Shown here piece after piece: positions 46,097 through 57,646 of a DNA stretch of 64,000 nt. The stretch is taken from assembly GCA_002794775.1 (NCBI GenBank), contig NBAY01000061.1, positions 1 through 64,000 of the forward strand. The letters are read 5' to 3'. A model generated the notes under the pieces. The model made no database searches. It was not told the DNA's origin and saw only the letters and a program-made list of their open reading frames with translations. The position numbers were made by a program, and so were the translations under genes. The DNA is from Porodaedalea pini (taxonomy: Eukaryota > Basidiomycota > Agaricomycetes > Hymenochaetales > Hymenochaetaceae). Position 1 is the stretch's first letter; every line of letters begins with the position of its first letter.

Positions 46097-48078
46097 ATGT
46101 CTTATGACCCAAAGACACCCTCGAAGCGCTCGTCGCGTCTGCGCAATGAAAAGCGGACGCCGCTCTCGCCGTCCGTCTCGCATGGCATGAACAATATGTC
46201 GCTAGGGAGCATCTCGCCGAACAAAGCTCCGAGTCGGCGTAGCAAGTCTGCCCAGAGGCCGAAGCCCATCGACATGAAGGTGAAGACCAAGTCGGGCGAC
46301 TCGACAAACCCGTTCATCTCCCAGCAGGAGCTCCCGAGGTCCAAGTCGTTCTCCCGCTCACTGTCGAAGAGCATGAATTACGACTTCCGCGCAGCGCTTG
46401 ACCTCAGCGGTAGCCGATCCCGTCCATGCTCACCTATCAGGAAAATCTCGGAGAGCGGTGGAATTATCGTTACGGATGCATTGCGTCGCGAGGCGAGTGG
46501 CGGATTGCTGAGCAGAAAGGATGCGCAAAGCCAGTTTGATATCCTTAAGAATGACTATGTGCCACCACCACGGAAGAAGATCACGCGATCGAGGTCCCAG
46601 CCTGCTATTGGGAAGGTTTGTTCTTCAAATCTTTGTCCCTCAGCTATCCCTTCCTGATATCCTTTCCAGCGCGATCGAATTTACCCCCGCGAGCCGGAGA
46701 CGGTAGTCGATCAGGCAGATCGTTTCATTACGAACCGCGCCGAGCAGGACCTTTGTGCAACGCTCGAGCTCATGCATCTCAGCGTCAAATCCGCTTCACC
46801 CGGTCATACGGCCCGTCTGGTGGAGGCCACTGGGCTTCCGGTTGGCAAGCGCGTCCTCGCTTTCCACGAAGCGCCTCCGATGGCGGCCGCGGACCCTCTC
46901 CTGGCCGAACAACGCGAGCACGTCAAGCCTCTTCTTCGCACCCCGGGAAGCAGTCTCACTACTTCCAGTGGAGGCAGCTCCACGAGCAAGGCGCGCAAGA
47001 TATCGAACCAGCCAGAGCGCGTCCTCGATGCCCCAGGCATGGTGGATGACTTCTACCTCAATCTCATCAGCTGGTCGTCGCTTAACGTCGTTGCTGTCGC
47101 TCTTGGGGAGAGCACTTACACCTGGCGCGCGGATACAGGCTCAGTCACGCACCTCACTGATGTGCCCGAAGACACGTATGTCTCCGCCGTGGATTTCTCT
47201 GGTGATGGCGCATTCCTTGCAATCGGTACGGGCGCAGGTGTGGTCGAACTTTGGGATACGGAGACTGGCACAAAGCTGCGCAACATGGGTGGTCATCAAG
47301 CGCAGATTCCGAGTCTTTCTTGGAACGGCCACATCCTTTCCAGTGGTTGCGGTGACGGAAGCATCTGGCATCACGATGTTCGTGTTGCGCGGCACAAGGT
47401 GATGGAACTGATAGGCCATCATGGAGAGGTCTGCGGTTTGAAGTGGAGGTCTGACGGAGAGTATCTTGCGAGTGGAGGAAATGACAACTTAGTCAATATT
47501 TGGGACGCTCGTCTGAGCGACAAAGTCGCAGATAACGAAGAAGTAGAGGTTAGGAGCCAAGCAAAGTTCTCGAAGCGCAACCATACTGCTGCGGTGAAGG
47601 CAAGTTTCAGGATACAATCCAGTCATTCATCGCTTGTTAACTCGTATCCTTATAGGCTCTCTCATGGTGCCCTTGGCAGCCAAACCTACTTGCTTCGGGC
47701 GGAGGGACGAACGACGCAACAATCCACATCTGGAACTGCAACACCGGCGCACGTCTACACTCGCTCAAGACGCCGTCGCAGATCACCTCTCTCCAATTTG
47801 CGCCGCATAAGAAGGAGATCCTATCCACGCACGGGTACCCGGACAACGCGATCATGGTGCACGCGTACCCATCGCTCACGCGCGTCGCAGAAATTCGCGA
47901 GGCGCACGACGCGCGGGTGTTATTCAGCTGCGTCGGCCCTGCAGGCGACCTCGTACTCACCGGCGCCGGGGATGAGAACCTCAAGTTCTGGCGCATCTGG
48001 GAAGTTCCAAAACCTGTGAAGCATAAATCGAAGAGCGGGAGTCTGAGTAGCCGGGATGGGATGATGGCCATTCGGTGA
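46097..48078 (+). CDS. CDC20: Cdc20/Slp1, anaphase-promoting complex activator
   Basis: Brings substrates such as securin and cyclin B to the APC/C ubiquitin ligase at the metaphase-anaphase transition. Three exons: 46097-46615, 46670-47599 and 47656-48078; 623 residues. The second intron (47600-47655) has a GC donor (GCAAGT). The N-terminal ~180 residues are basic and disordered. The C-box is DRFITNR (residues 190-196) and the KILR-type motif KRVLAF (233-238). A seven-blade WD40 propeller follows, with repeats such as VVELWDTETG, ASGGNDNLVNIWDAR and ILSTHGYPDNAIMVH. The protein ends in Ile-Arg, the IR tail that docks on APC/C TPR subunits. I chose the start at MSYDPKTPSKR; 15 codons upstream are open but lie in the promoter. 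Confidence 0.95.
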
Positions 48079-48606
48079 TGAACTAGGATATCCATGGTTC
48101 GACCGCAGCTTGGTTTGGTTTGGCATTTCACTGTTCCTTCGAGCTGCTTTTGTATGCCTACAGTCGTCTGTAGTTTCTATGTAGCTAGTCGCTATCTCCA
48201 CAATGCCATACTATTACAGTTCACGATATGCTGTATTTCTCGATGAGGCCCGTCTGTCAAGCATAAGAAAATCCGTCGCAGACATCGAACAGCATGGAAA
48301 GCATTGACTACGAATCGTATATTGATATGTTACGCAACAGTTACGGCTCTAGAGAATGAGTACATTGTAGTACAGGTTTATCATCGAGAAGAGAAGGTGG
48401 GGTTATTAGGCGGTAAAGTGTGTACTACATTCGATGGAACTGTATCTGCAACCAGCTTATATGATATCTAAATATCGATGAGAAGGCCTTTAATAGCATG
48501 CTCGCCGGTCAAAGAATAGCTATCATGAAGGAATGAAGAAGAGCGAGTCAGGCCTAAACGTCAGAGCCGTACTAGAAAATATTATGCGTACTTCCTGGGC
48601 TTGAGC
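48079..48606. other. Intergenic, convergent gene ends
   Basis: Between the stop of Cdc20 and the stop of the small Cys-rich gene. AT-rich, presumably 3' UTRs. Nothing else seen. Confidence 0.5.
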
Positions 48607-48810
48607 TTAAGAGCGTTTCTGTTCTTTGATATCCTGAACTTGAGCGGCGCTCAACTTTCCAGCGCAGACGGGGGCATTCCTCTTACTCGCAGTGCAGCGC
48701 TCACACCATACGAGGAAGTCCGTGCCGTTTAACCATTTCTTATGATCCGCCTTGGCATGGCCGCAGGCGTTCCCTCCGGCATTGCGTTGGATATCGGTGT
48801 AATAGCACAT
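48607..48810 (-). CDS. Small Cys/His-rich protein, paralogue 1
   Basis: A 67-residue intronless frame with seven Cys. Its pattern CGHAKADH, then VWCERC, then VCAGKL is shared in order and spacing with the 69-residue protein at 54255-54464 (CDHADDKH, VWCSAC, FCAGEL). The CxH and WCxxC pairs suggest a small zinc-binding fold. There is no signal peptide, so it is probably intracellular. I recognise no named family; conservation between the two copies is the main evidence that they are real. Confidence 0.6.
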   Translation of the reverse strand: MCYYTDIQRNAGGNACGHAKADHKKWLNGTDFLVWCERCTASKRNAPVCAGKLSAAQVQDIKEQKRS

Positions 48811-48857
48811 GTTAACGAGGTCTGTAAGATACGATGAATTGTCGTGAGGACGATACT

Positions 48858-49630
48858 TCAGAGAAGTCGACTGTAGCTGGGTTGTGGGGAGTTGACCAGA
48901 GGATACAGCTTGCTTTTATGCGTTTCCGCCTTGCGCAAAACCGCCTTAGCTTCAGGTGTGAGGCGACACATCGCTTGAGACGAAAAGAGCACAAGCAAAG
49001 GAGTAGTAGCTAGTCGGCGCGAAAGATTGGAAAAAGAGAATGGCTCGGTAAAGGAGCACCGGATGCATCGGACTGCCATCCGTGTTGCTTGTGGTGGCGT
49101 TGAGACTTACTGAAGCGCGCGAACCCTCTGCGTCGCGCGTTTCGCGGGACTGTGCATTCAGAGCGTGCTTCAGATGAATCAATCCGAAAAATATACCCTG
49201 ATTTTTGTCTTTTGGGGTGAGTCCGAGTGTGTGACTCTGTCGTAGTATTCAGAAAGACTGGATTGATCCAATTAATCGCAAGCTTGCCGCAACTCAGAGA
49301 TTTTTGACCCAGTAGAGAATCCTCACGTTCTTGTCCCTCGCGAATAAAGGCCATAATAAGTCTTCCAGCAGGACTAGATGTAGTCAAATACATGCTAGTT
49401 AAAGCTCGCCGGCGAGTGTCATCTGCGGCATAGGGACAAAAGTACAATCCCTTGAGCGTCGTTAGTGAAGGAAACGACGAATGCAGAGCCTGGCGATTCC
49501 GGGGACGTCGGTAGTTACCCGCCGATCGGGGGCTGGACATTTCGGAGGCAACTTTGCATGTAACGTAGGGGGAGCTGAGTCGCGAGGACGAAACTCTGAG
49601 TTGTCCAGCAAGGAGTGATCTAAGCGACAA
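48858..49630 (-). CDS. Hypothetical protein with a basic, presequence-like N-terminus
   Basis: Exon 1 is 49630-49111 and exon 2 49009-48858, with a 101-nt GTAAGT...TAG intron in matching phase; 223 residues. The N-terminus (MSLRSLLAGQLRVSSSRL) is Arg/Ser/Leu-rich without acidic residues, as in mitochondrial targeting sequences. The C-terminus is MCRLTPEAKAVLRKAETHK and onward. The middle is of uneven composition and may hide another intron. No family recognised. Confidence 0.35.
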
Positions 49631-50875
49631 GCTTGATGGATAAAACGTCTACGTCTTAGTAACCATGTTGTCGTTCGCCGTCTGCGGCACGGCTTGAACC
49701 TATAGATAGCATCAACTTGCTTTGATAAAAACGGTCGGTCTAAAGGGCGCCGGAGTTTTGTACATCACTATACTCGCCTCTGTACCATGTACTGAAGGGA
49801 GTGCCCTTTAAGGTGTTGCAAGTTTCATAAGTCACTGTATAACAAATTTTTTGATGGCGTAGATCAATACATCAAAGACAGACGATCTTCACCCTAAGAA
49901 ATCACACGCATTTGGACAGATCAGCCGCCTGAAGCTTGAAATAAGAATATTACTGTACAGAAGTCGGATATCATAGCTGTCTCAGAGCCACTCACCGAAT
50001 GATGAAACTGCTTGCTCGGGCCATGCACGTCGGCAGACATGAGAGTGCCGTGCTGATTTCAAGATACATTTTTTGCATGGGATGTCGTAAGCGCTCCGCA
50101 TTTCGCGTGCGTGGTATTTACTCGCACTATAGAAATTAGAAATGGAATCCTCGATTGAGCTCAGTTGCAACTAACTTGAAGGCCCTGAATCCGAAACGTT
50201 CGTGAGATTCTGAAGTAATTGAGAGCGGTTTAGCAAGAGGTTTACTTGCGATTATCTTGTCTGCAAGAACTGGTTCATCACTTGATAATTGAAACACTAG
50301 AGAGAGTTGGCACAATCAATAAACTGGATGGCAGTGGTCTGTAGAATCGCTAACTCGGGATAGCTGAATATGCGGGCTGCCAGCGTTCGAAGCAAACCTA
50401 AGCCTGTCCTACGGTGACTGTTTTGTTTCCGGTGATCTGAGCACTATCTAAAAGGGCGTTTAGTCAGAACGTGAGGAAAAGTCCAGTAGATTCAAGACGT
50501 AGATGTAGGCCTTGCACCAAAAGCTGGCAAATCAGTTTAGTACAAGAATTTGAAGAAAAGAGTCGGGTTGAAATACACGTGACTGTGAGTAGTTTGTCGC
50601 CACTTCAAGTTTGCCCACCAAGAAAGAGGCAAGCAATATTATCATTCTCGTCTTCCAATCGCAGTATTCTACAAGCCATCAAGATACGTATAGCAGTTGC
50701 TTATGCTTGGTAAGTCATCATATTGCAGGATATTATATGCAATTCTCCCTTCAAGAACGTTAGATTGCATACGTCGCTGGTTCAAAGCATTGCGAAGTCC
50801 AGAACCAGCGAGCAGCCTGGCAGCTCCACACTCTTTCTTCACGCTCTTTTGGAAAAGCCGCTCTTCGTCGCACTG
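49631..50875. other. Intergenic
   Basis: Only short frames; nothing supportable. The last 150 bases are open in frame with the next gene, back to 50723, and could encode a longer N-terminus. Confidence 0.45.
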
Positions 50876-52713
50876 ATGCAACTCAGTGAGGTCGGTCATG
50901 ATCAGTTGTCCGTTGACAACGTCTTCTCTCCTGGGACGACATCAGCATGGTATAGAATCAGTCAAATGCCGGAGCTTCTGAGTCTTATCTTCACTTTTTC
51001 CCTTCCGATGCACAATATGATGCCAAACGAGCATGTTGCCCCCATTCTACTCACGGTGAGTAAGCGCCCTAAGTACAATGCACTCCAAATATCTTGAACA
51101 TGCTCTTCCCGTTTCAACAGCGCGTGTGCCGAAGCTGGCGTTACCTTGCACTGTCTACTCCACAGCTATGGTCTGGCTTGCGTCTAAAGATGCCATTTGA
51201 CCAAGTTGATGAGTTTGAAACACTCCGTATACTCCAAAAATTCTCAAGAATGCTGCGCACATACCTTTCGAGGTCGGGAGCGGTTGGCCTTTCGCTGGAT
51301 ATCGATCTCTTAAGCACTCTATATGACTCACGAGCGATGGAGGAAGTTACAAATAATCGTCTTGTCAACTCTCTGATATCGTGCACTCTCCCATTCTCAC
51401 AACAATGGTCGCATTTGTCCCTCGCGGCGCCTTTGCAGTACCTGCTACCCGTACTGGCGCTCGTGGGCCACGGTAATGCATCGCAGCTGACTTCACTCAC
51501 TCTTGATTTCTCTAGCGAAACAGCCTTCCCTGATTTTGGAATGGATGGAATCGAACAGCAGGTATTCACTACTGTGCTTGATGTCTCGCTTGCCAAACAC
51601 TTAACAGCATTAACAATGTATGGAAACTCCGATGACACAGTTATTATACATTGGGATCCGGGCAACTTACCTGAATCGCTATGCCATGCTATGTTATGGA
51701 ACGTCTGCCTTGATGTCAAGCCCCATGACAGCGAGGATCTGTGCAATACTTTTGGAAATTCATTGCGAAAACTTTCTCTATCTGCATCTATCTCATCAAG
51801 AGGTCTTCTGTCTACATTGCGGCATTCACCAGCTCTCGAAGATCTCACATTGGACGTACAGCTCGTAGGCAACGGACTCAGGGGGCATGAATCTGTGCGC
51901 GTAATACAGCTGAGAAACCTCCGAAGGCTTCGCATTTCTGTTGGAGAGTCAACGAGCGAACTCCTTGACCGACTTCACCTCCCTTCCCTGACGCGTCTCG
52001 AATATACATCGGAACAAGGTCCCGAGGTTAGGGGGCTTATTCCACGGCTGATTAGTCTTCTTCGGCGGTCAGAATCACCTCTTGAATTCTTCATGTTATG
52101 TGATGGGCCGGACAACGTACAGGAAGACGAGCTTATTACGCTGCTGCAGAGTATGGGTACACTGGAGGAGCTTCGCATATTAAAACATGGCCTTAGTGAC
52201 CAGATCTTGCGGGCATTGACGATGAATCACGTAGCCGCCCTTCCCGAGATACAAGGAGACTATAGCAAGAATGCTATGCTGAACGATCCAATCGGCTCAC
52301 CTAGGAATACAAGGATGGGTATTGTTTCGCTTTGCCCGCGCTTAATTAACATAACATTCACCGCCGGAAATATGTTCTCTCCACAAGCTGTCGTTGATCT
52401 TCTTCTTTCGAGATGTCCGACCCATCCCCACCGATCGGATGTAACACTGCCTCTGCCTTCGTCCATAATATCCCCATCAGCAACGATCTCGGTTCCGTCG
52501 ACTGGCCATATGCAAGGGTCCTCTAGTAATGCAAGTTTCGAAACACCCGTTTCAAGTCGCTCTGCTCCAGCGACTGCCTCGCTGAAGATGTTTCAGGGCG
52601 TCTTGGAACAGTGCAATATCATCATAGAGAACCATGCGGTCAAGCAATGCGTCGAACAAGGATTAGAGTTGCATCTGCGAGACGCAAAGGAGTTCATTCC
52701 TGTCTTTCATTGA
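50876..52713 (+). CDS. F-box protein with leucine-rich repeats
   Basis: Exon 1 is 50876-51055, exon 2 51121-52713, with a 65-nt GTGAGT...CAG intron in phase 0; 590 residues. The F-box spans the intron: MPELLSLIFTFSLP, then VCRSWRYLALSTPQLWSGL, the standard basidiomycete form. Irregular leucine-rich repeats follow (LTSLTLDFSS, LRKLSLSASI, LEDLTLDVQL, LRRLRISVG, LEELRILKHG), then a Ser/Pro-rich linker and a short helical end. Such proteins are probable substrate receptors of SCF ubiquitin ligases through Skp1; the target is unknown. They form large families in Agaricomycetes. The start is the first Met a short way before the F-box; a start at 50723 would add 51 residues. Confidence 0.8.
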
Positions 52714-54153
52714 TATCCAGCGTCCACATTTCATTCCTGCATGGCACCTGTTATGAATGACGGATGACGGATGCATGGATAGGACTGCATTATTACGCGT
52801 CTCTCTTTCGGTAAGATTTTGTGTCCGGAGTCGGGGAACGTGTCTCCCATGTATTCTTTGATTTTCACAGGACAGCTGTACTTGAGTCAGCCCCGTTTGA
52901 TGTCTCTTAGTGGACAAGTAAGTGCCACCATGCATCTCTATTCCCCTTGTGCGGAATTCTGCACGGGCCTGCGCCGGAATACGGGAGATAGTGTGCTTTG
53001 CTTTCATAGACTCGCTTGACCTATCGGTTACTAAGAGTGCTATCGTTGTTTCTCTTATTGGTATATATGCCTTACGATCCAGCCACTACCAGCTGCTATC
53101 AAGATGCAATAGGAATTGCGTCACGACTGTGCTGATCCGGTTTCTTCTGGCAATATCAGACCGACTCCCAGGACAACAATGATCTGATCCATCTGTGGCT
53201 ATGAGGTCTAAGCTACAGAACTGCTATTTCGACACGTGTTTTTCTTTCTATACTCCTGCGATCAGCTCAACAAAAGCAGTGCATTTCATCAGTTGTCAGT
53301 TGAGCGGTACAGGCTATTGATCTGGTATCTTGCATTTTCCTTCATTTCTCAATCTCACTCAGAAACCATTCTGCCCCAAACTTCCTCATTGATGCGTGTT
53401 TGCACCACCAGAGCCTCTACGAAAAGTCTCCAATATCTTTGATGCCCGGAATGCCTGCTATTGACGCTTGTCAGAAATTAAACGCTGTGCCACTCCGATC
53501 TCTTCTAGATCGGGAGAAGAAGATATTTGGCGTCTAAGAGCGTGGCGTTAACTGTCCATTACGAACTGTTTCAGCGTGCAGGACAGAATCGCACCATGGC
53601 GCTACGTTAGTACGTAGCACAACATCCTCTAATTGATTCACTGGCAGTAACAGCGGACCTTAGCTCTCTCTGAAACCGACTAAATATGTATTTTGGCCGG
53701 CGTCACCGTTTTCGTCGGATGACTCAGACGATGCAGCTTTTCACTTTGCATAATAGGTACATGGTCGATGACCTATCCCTCCGATTTGGCTGTCCACAAC
53801 TTTTTCTCAAGGGTCCTCGGCGAATAATGTCTCAATTTCCAATGTTTTACAAGGCATGTACATACTCGCCTCACACTCATGGATTAGGAACAAACCTAAC
53901 TGGCGCTGCTGTATGCTCAAGCTGTGAGTACGCACTGCATAACGAGGCTAAGCGCATCGGTACCGTGATATGCTCGTGGCGCCAATCGAGCAGCTAAGTT
54001 TCAAGCACGCAAAGTATCATTCCTCCTCGTTGTCTCATTTCTCAAGTCCACTCGTCTCAAGTCGATAGCACAATGATGCTAGCAGTCGAGCTCTAGTCTC
54101 GAAGCCGACTTCTGTAAGCAGCCTAGAGGAAGGCGAAATGACTTCGAAGCGCA
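52714..54153. other. Intergenic, no gene seen
   Basis: Short frames only. A 103-codon plus frame (53686-53997) has no family and no splice support. Confidence 0.45.
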
Positions 54154-54160
54154 TATAAGG
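54154..54160 (+). promoter_or_regulatory. TATA box of the second small Cys-rich gene
   Basis: TATAAGG, 101 bp upstream of the ATG at 54255, with a pyrimidine-rich stretch between. Confidence 0.45.
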
Positions 54161-54254
54161 GCCACAAGTTAGCTACTCATGCAGCATCCAAACCCGCTAA
54201 CGCACTCCTCCTGAGCTATTTCTAAATCTTACTTCTATTTTCGACTTCGAAACA

Positions 54255-54464
54255 ATGGTTTGCAAGTTCGTGAAGGCACAGGGAAACAACCCTAACGCAA
54301 CATGCGACCATGCCGATGACAAGCACCGTCGTGTGAAGAATACGGGCCCAGGCCAGACCGGTACTTACAAGGTCTGGTGCTCAGCGTGCGCCGGCAAACC
54401 GTTCTGCGCTGGCGAGTTGCCTGTCGGTAAAGCTAATGGTATCAAAGATGAGGCTTATTGGTGA
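54255..54464 (+). CDS. Small Cys/His-rich protein, paralogue 2
   Basis: A 69-residue frame related to the gene at 48607-48810: TCDHADDKH, YKVWCSACAGKPFCAGEL. Cys and His positions are kept, while the linker around NTGPGQTG is longer. At the stop, TTGGTGAGG offers a splice donor and a CTTGCAG acceptor follows at about 54520. Splicing would give TG|A, again a stop, so the protein ends at the same place either way, with or without the last Trp. The gene therefore probably has an intron at or after its stop codon. Confidence 0.65.
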   Translation: MVCKFVKAQGNNPNATCDHADDKHRRVKNTGPGQTGTYKVWCSACAGKPFCAGELPVGKANGIKDEAYW

Positions 54465-54804
54465 GGCTCACTTTGTTTATCACAGTGCTGGTCGCTTCGG
54501 TTCAGTCGCTAACATTCTTCCTTGCAGAGGGAAAGCTCGTGCACTCTCGCTAGTATGGAAGTCGCATGTACACAGCAGACATAACATATAGGCATGGGGG
54601 ATAACATTAGTATATCTAGTACATCCTCGACAGCTAGTTCTCTATAATATTACGATATAAACGCGATACAATGCTATCATTTCTCAACGTCCCTTATGTC
54701 CGTTCGATAGGGAGCCTTAATGCAATAAAGCTCGAACTTCTCAGAAAGACTTCAAACATATTCATGTTATGCATACAGTGAAGTATGGGGCATATCTAAA
54801 TTAA

Positions 54805-54962
54805 GGCCCTGTTCGGTACAAAAAATAAGCCTGTGTTAGCCATGAATTAGCTCCATGAATAGCCTTTTCTGGCATTTTGACATAAGCCTTATGATATAAA
54901 AAGCCATTATAGGCTAATTCATGGGGCTAACTCAGGCCTTATTTTCTGTACCGAACAGGGCC
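54805..54962. mobile_element. 158-bp foldback MITE
   Basis: Nearly the whole element is an inverted repeat. The ends begin GGCCCTGTTCGGTACA and its reverse complement, continuing through AAATAAGCCTG/GAGTTAGCC and CATGAATTAGC to the centre. It is flanked by TTAA on both sides (54801-54804, 54963-54966). The TTA/TTAA target suggests a PIF/Harbinger-type or piggyBac-type source; the terminal GGCCCTGTTCGG resembles the former. It has no coding capacity. Confidence 0.85.
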
Positions 54963-54966
54963 TTAA

Positions 54967-56029
54967 AGATTATAAAGGATGCATTTATGATTGTATGGTG
55001 TCATCGAACTTCTGAGCGTACACTTTCGGAGAGTTGGTAGAGATCAATAAGTTCAGTGCTCAATGAAATTTTGAAATTTTGATGAAGCTTCTAAGCCATA
55101 GACGAAGCACAACAGTGATATAATTTGTTTATCTTTTCGGGCATAAAGCTGCTGTTCAATGGATGCTTTTCGTCTCAAAAGTTACTCTGTTCCGATACTC
55201 AACTGCAGGAAATGGACATCAGACACTGATCCAAAGGAGCTACTTCTGGAATAATGCTCCGTGGAGAATATTGACTGAAAATAAGCCACTGAAAGGCCCG
55301 CGGTGGCGTAGAAACTTTAGAACACGTAGCTGTAAGTCGAACGCATACGAGCAGCATCCGTCTCCAATAGCGTGAACTGAATCCTAGAGGTTGCACTTCC
55401 TCTTTGATAAATGGTCATCAGTTGCCCGTCTGAGGCATTTGACCTTTTCTGTGCCAATATTAATGTCTTATACGTGTGTACTGTATTACGCATTCCGTCC
55501 ATGAGTGCGATCTCGTCGTTTTCATTACGGCTTTGATCAAGGGGCATTAAGTTCCTGCATAGCATGCATTTCTCATAACTGGATCGATACTAACTACGTA
55601 TATTGACATACTCATATTTGAGCAGAGACGAACTGATTCCACCAGCTTAGATTTTTACATGAAGCATGACAAAGAGAGCCGTATTTCCCCACAAGTCATG
55701 CCTAAGATAAAAGTATATTCATTTCGAGTTTGCTCCTAGTCGAACCTTGCCTTTTGACCCTTTCTGTATCTCGCCCTGGTATCTTGTTCTGCGACTTACG
55801 TTACTATCTTGAGGCCTAGAGTTCTCAGGTCGTTTTCAGCGTCGTTCATGTTGAATCTGCCTCCATAAATGCCTTGAGAAAGATGTCTAGTGAACTTCTA
55901 CCGCAAAATATCTCCTCAGAGCCAGATAGTAGATTGACTAGAGCAGAATGGTGAGAATCTGAACTGAAGCCGAACGATTCGAAAAGGCGAATTAGAGCGG
56001 CATCATTTGCATATCAGGGGAATCACTTA
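54967..56029. other. Intergenic
   Basis: AT-rich with short frames only. No gene, RNA or repeat noted. Confidence 0.45.
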
Positions 56030-56685
56030 GGCCCCGTTCGGACATCGCCATTTCTGGCCCGGCCTCCAAAGACCGAGCGACGCGAGAAAGCCAAGGTCAT
56101 GGGAAAAAGGTAGTCACACATAGTCACATTATGTCATAGTTACTCCCTTTGGCCTGAAAGCACCGGATGCCGCGCATTAATATTCATCATCCTGCTTGAA
56201 GCTCAGCTATCACAACAGTCGAACCTGTGTATAAGCATTGGCCTTGGTGGACATATCGGCCAATGCTTATACACAGGAATACTTGTCTGCATTATTGCAT
56301 AACAAACAAATAAAGTTATTTCCATTTATGGAATGCTGTCTCATGCAATCCAATGTCAAGACCCACGCACACGGGTGAAGACATTTACATTATTCTCAGC
56401 TGTTAAATAGTTGCAAAGGACACTCTGTAGGGCCTATGGGGTTGCAGTTGGCACGCACGAGAATTGGGTGCAGAGGCAGGCAATGCCAGGCATGCAATGG
56501 TCGCTCACAAAAGCATGAAAAATGATTACATAAATAAGATAGTAACGCAAGTGACAAAAAATAAAGACCGAGCCATGGTTACCAGGCGCAAATCATGTGC
56601 ATGGTCTCCGGAAATCGTGGGGAAAGACTCGGCCTTCAAATTTCATGGGAGGCCGGGCCAAAAGTGGCGATGTCCGAACGGGGCC
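56030..56685. mobile_element. 656-bp non-autonomous DNA element with ~38-bp TIRs
   Basis: The left end GGCCCCGTTCGGACATCGCC pairs with the reverse complement of 56666-56685, and the match continues as ATTTCTGGCCCGGCCTCC with a few mismatches, making TIRs of about 38 bp. It is flanked by TTA on both sides (56027-56029 and 56686-56688), typical of PIF/Harbinger-type elements. It is inserted at the edge of the dispersed repeat that follows. No transposase inside. Confidence 0.85.
56224..56277. repeat. Perfect 20-bp inverted repeat inside the element
   Basis: CCTGTGTATAAGCATTGGCC (56224-56243) and its exact reverse complement (56258-56277) are separated by a 14-bp loop. It may be a nested foldback element or a structural part of its host. 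Confidence 0.9.
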
Positions 56686-57280
56686 TTATACTCTTACTCC
56701 CATCATCCCCATCGTGGGAAAGTCGCTCTGAGACCTTGCCCCGTCGACGACGAGCGATCCCTCCATGCATTCTCATCGAACCGCCCTCTGCTTTAACTGT
56801 GTCCTTGACCGCATCGCATCCACGGTCTTGGCTCTCAGATCGTCTCTGGTGTCACCGCTGTGCCGCCCAATCACCTTTTATCACCCTCTGCCCTGTCGCC
56901 GACGCCATAGCCATCGCCGGGCAAAGAAATCCTCATTCTCGACTCCTGCCGTGCCTCCTGCCACTGGCATCGTATCACTCGCATTGTCTTCGCCAGCCTC
57001 ATCTGTCGAAATCATCACATCACCGTCGGTCGCCCCATTCGACCCCTATCTCGAACATGAACTTCAGCGCTTACGCGACCTCGCTTATGCCCGTAACAAT
57101 CAATTGCCTGAATTACCCAGGCGTCCCCTTCCTAGGGACCCCAGAATCACCCGCGGACAACTTAATCCATCCGCAGTTCCATATGTTCCGCATTCCCATG
57201 TACCCCATTCTCGCTTACCCACTCGAAACCCATTGGAGGACTCACTAGATTTCTGGCTCTCCTTCCCCACATCACATTAG
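56686..57280 (+). repeat. Dispersed repeat/gene-like unit, copy 2
   Basis: Homologous to 28560-27999 (minus). A 171-codon frame (56765-57280) starts MHSHRTALCFNCVLDRIAST, shares VEIIT and a run like ELQRLRDLAYARNNQL with the first copy, and is rich in Pro and Arg at its end. The first ~100 bases correspond to untranslated sequence in copy 1, interrupted here by the 656-bp element. Function unknown; it could be a decayed gene family. Confidence 0.45.
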
Positions 57281-57639
57281 CTGCCTTGACATGGGCACTA
57301 GTCTATCCTCATTTAGCCTTTTTTGTATTTTCTGTTTCTGGCGGTCAGCTCGCCGCTTTGTGAGAGAAAGAGCGTAGGGTAGAACAATTATAAAAGGGGA
57401 ATCACGTGACCGTAACTTATTACGTGACGTGCGCTAGTGTCCGCAGCCTAGTCTGACGAAAGTCGCTCTTCTGCGAATATACCCTGCTACACAACCTTTG
57501 ATTATTTCTCTCGCCTCTCCTGAAGTTGTCTCGTAAACCGCGGCGGCAGTAGAAACTGCATCTCCGCTGGAAGAGACGAACTTGAAATCTCATTCGGAGT
57601 TCACGCAGGACGAACTGAAGTTTCGCGGGGCGGGATTGT
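57281..57639. other. Intergenic
   Basis: Between the dispersed repeat and the recyclin promoter. Contains a TTACGTGAC site near 57420; no gene. Confidence 0.45.
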
Positions 57640-57646
57640 ATATATC
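57640..57646 (+). promoter_or_regulatory. TATA-like box of the recyclin gene
   Basis: TATATAT, 105 bp upstream of the ATG at 57751, after a GC-rich stretch. Confidence 0.4.

Noticed and set aside
49982..50170. Short minus-strand frame
   Set aside because: No conserved motif and no partner exon.
53686..53997. 103-codon plus-strand frame with a CSSCEY motif
   Set aside because: One CxxC alone is not enough; no homologous copy or splice structure.
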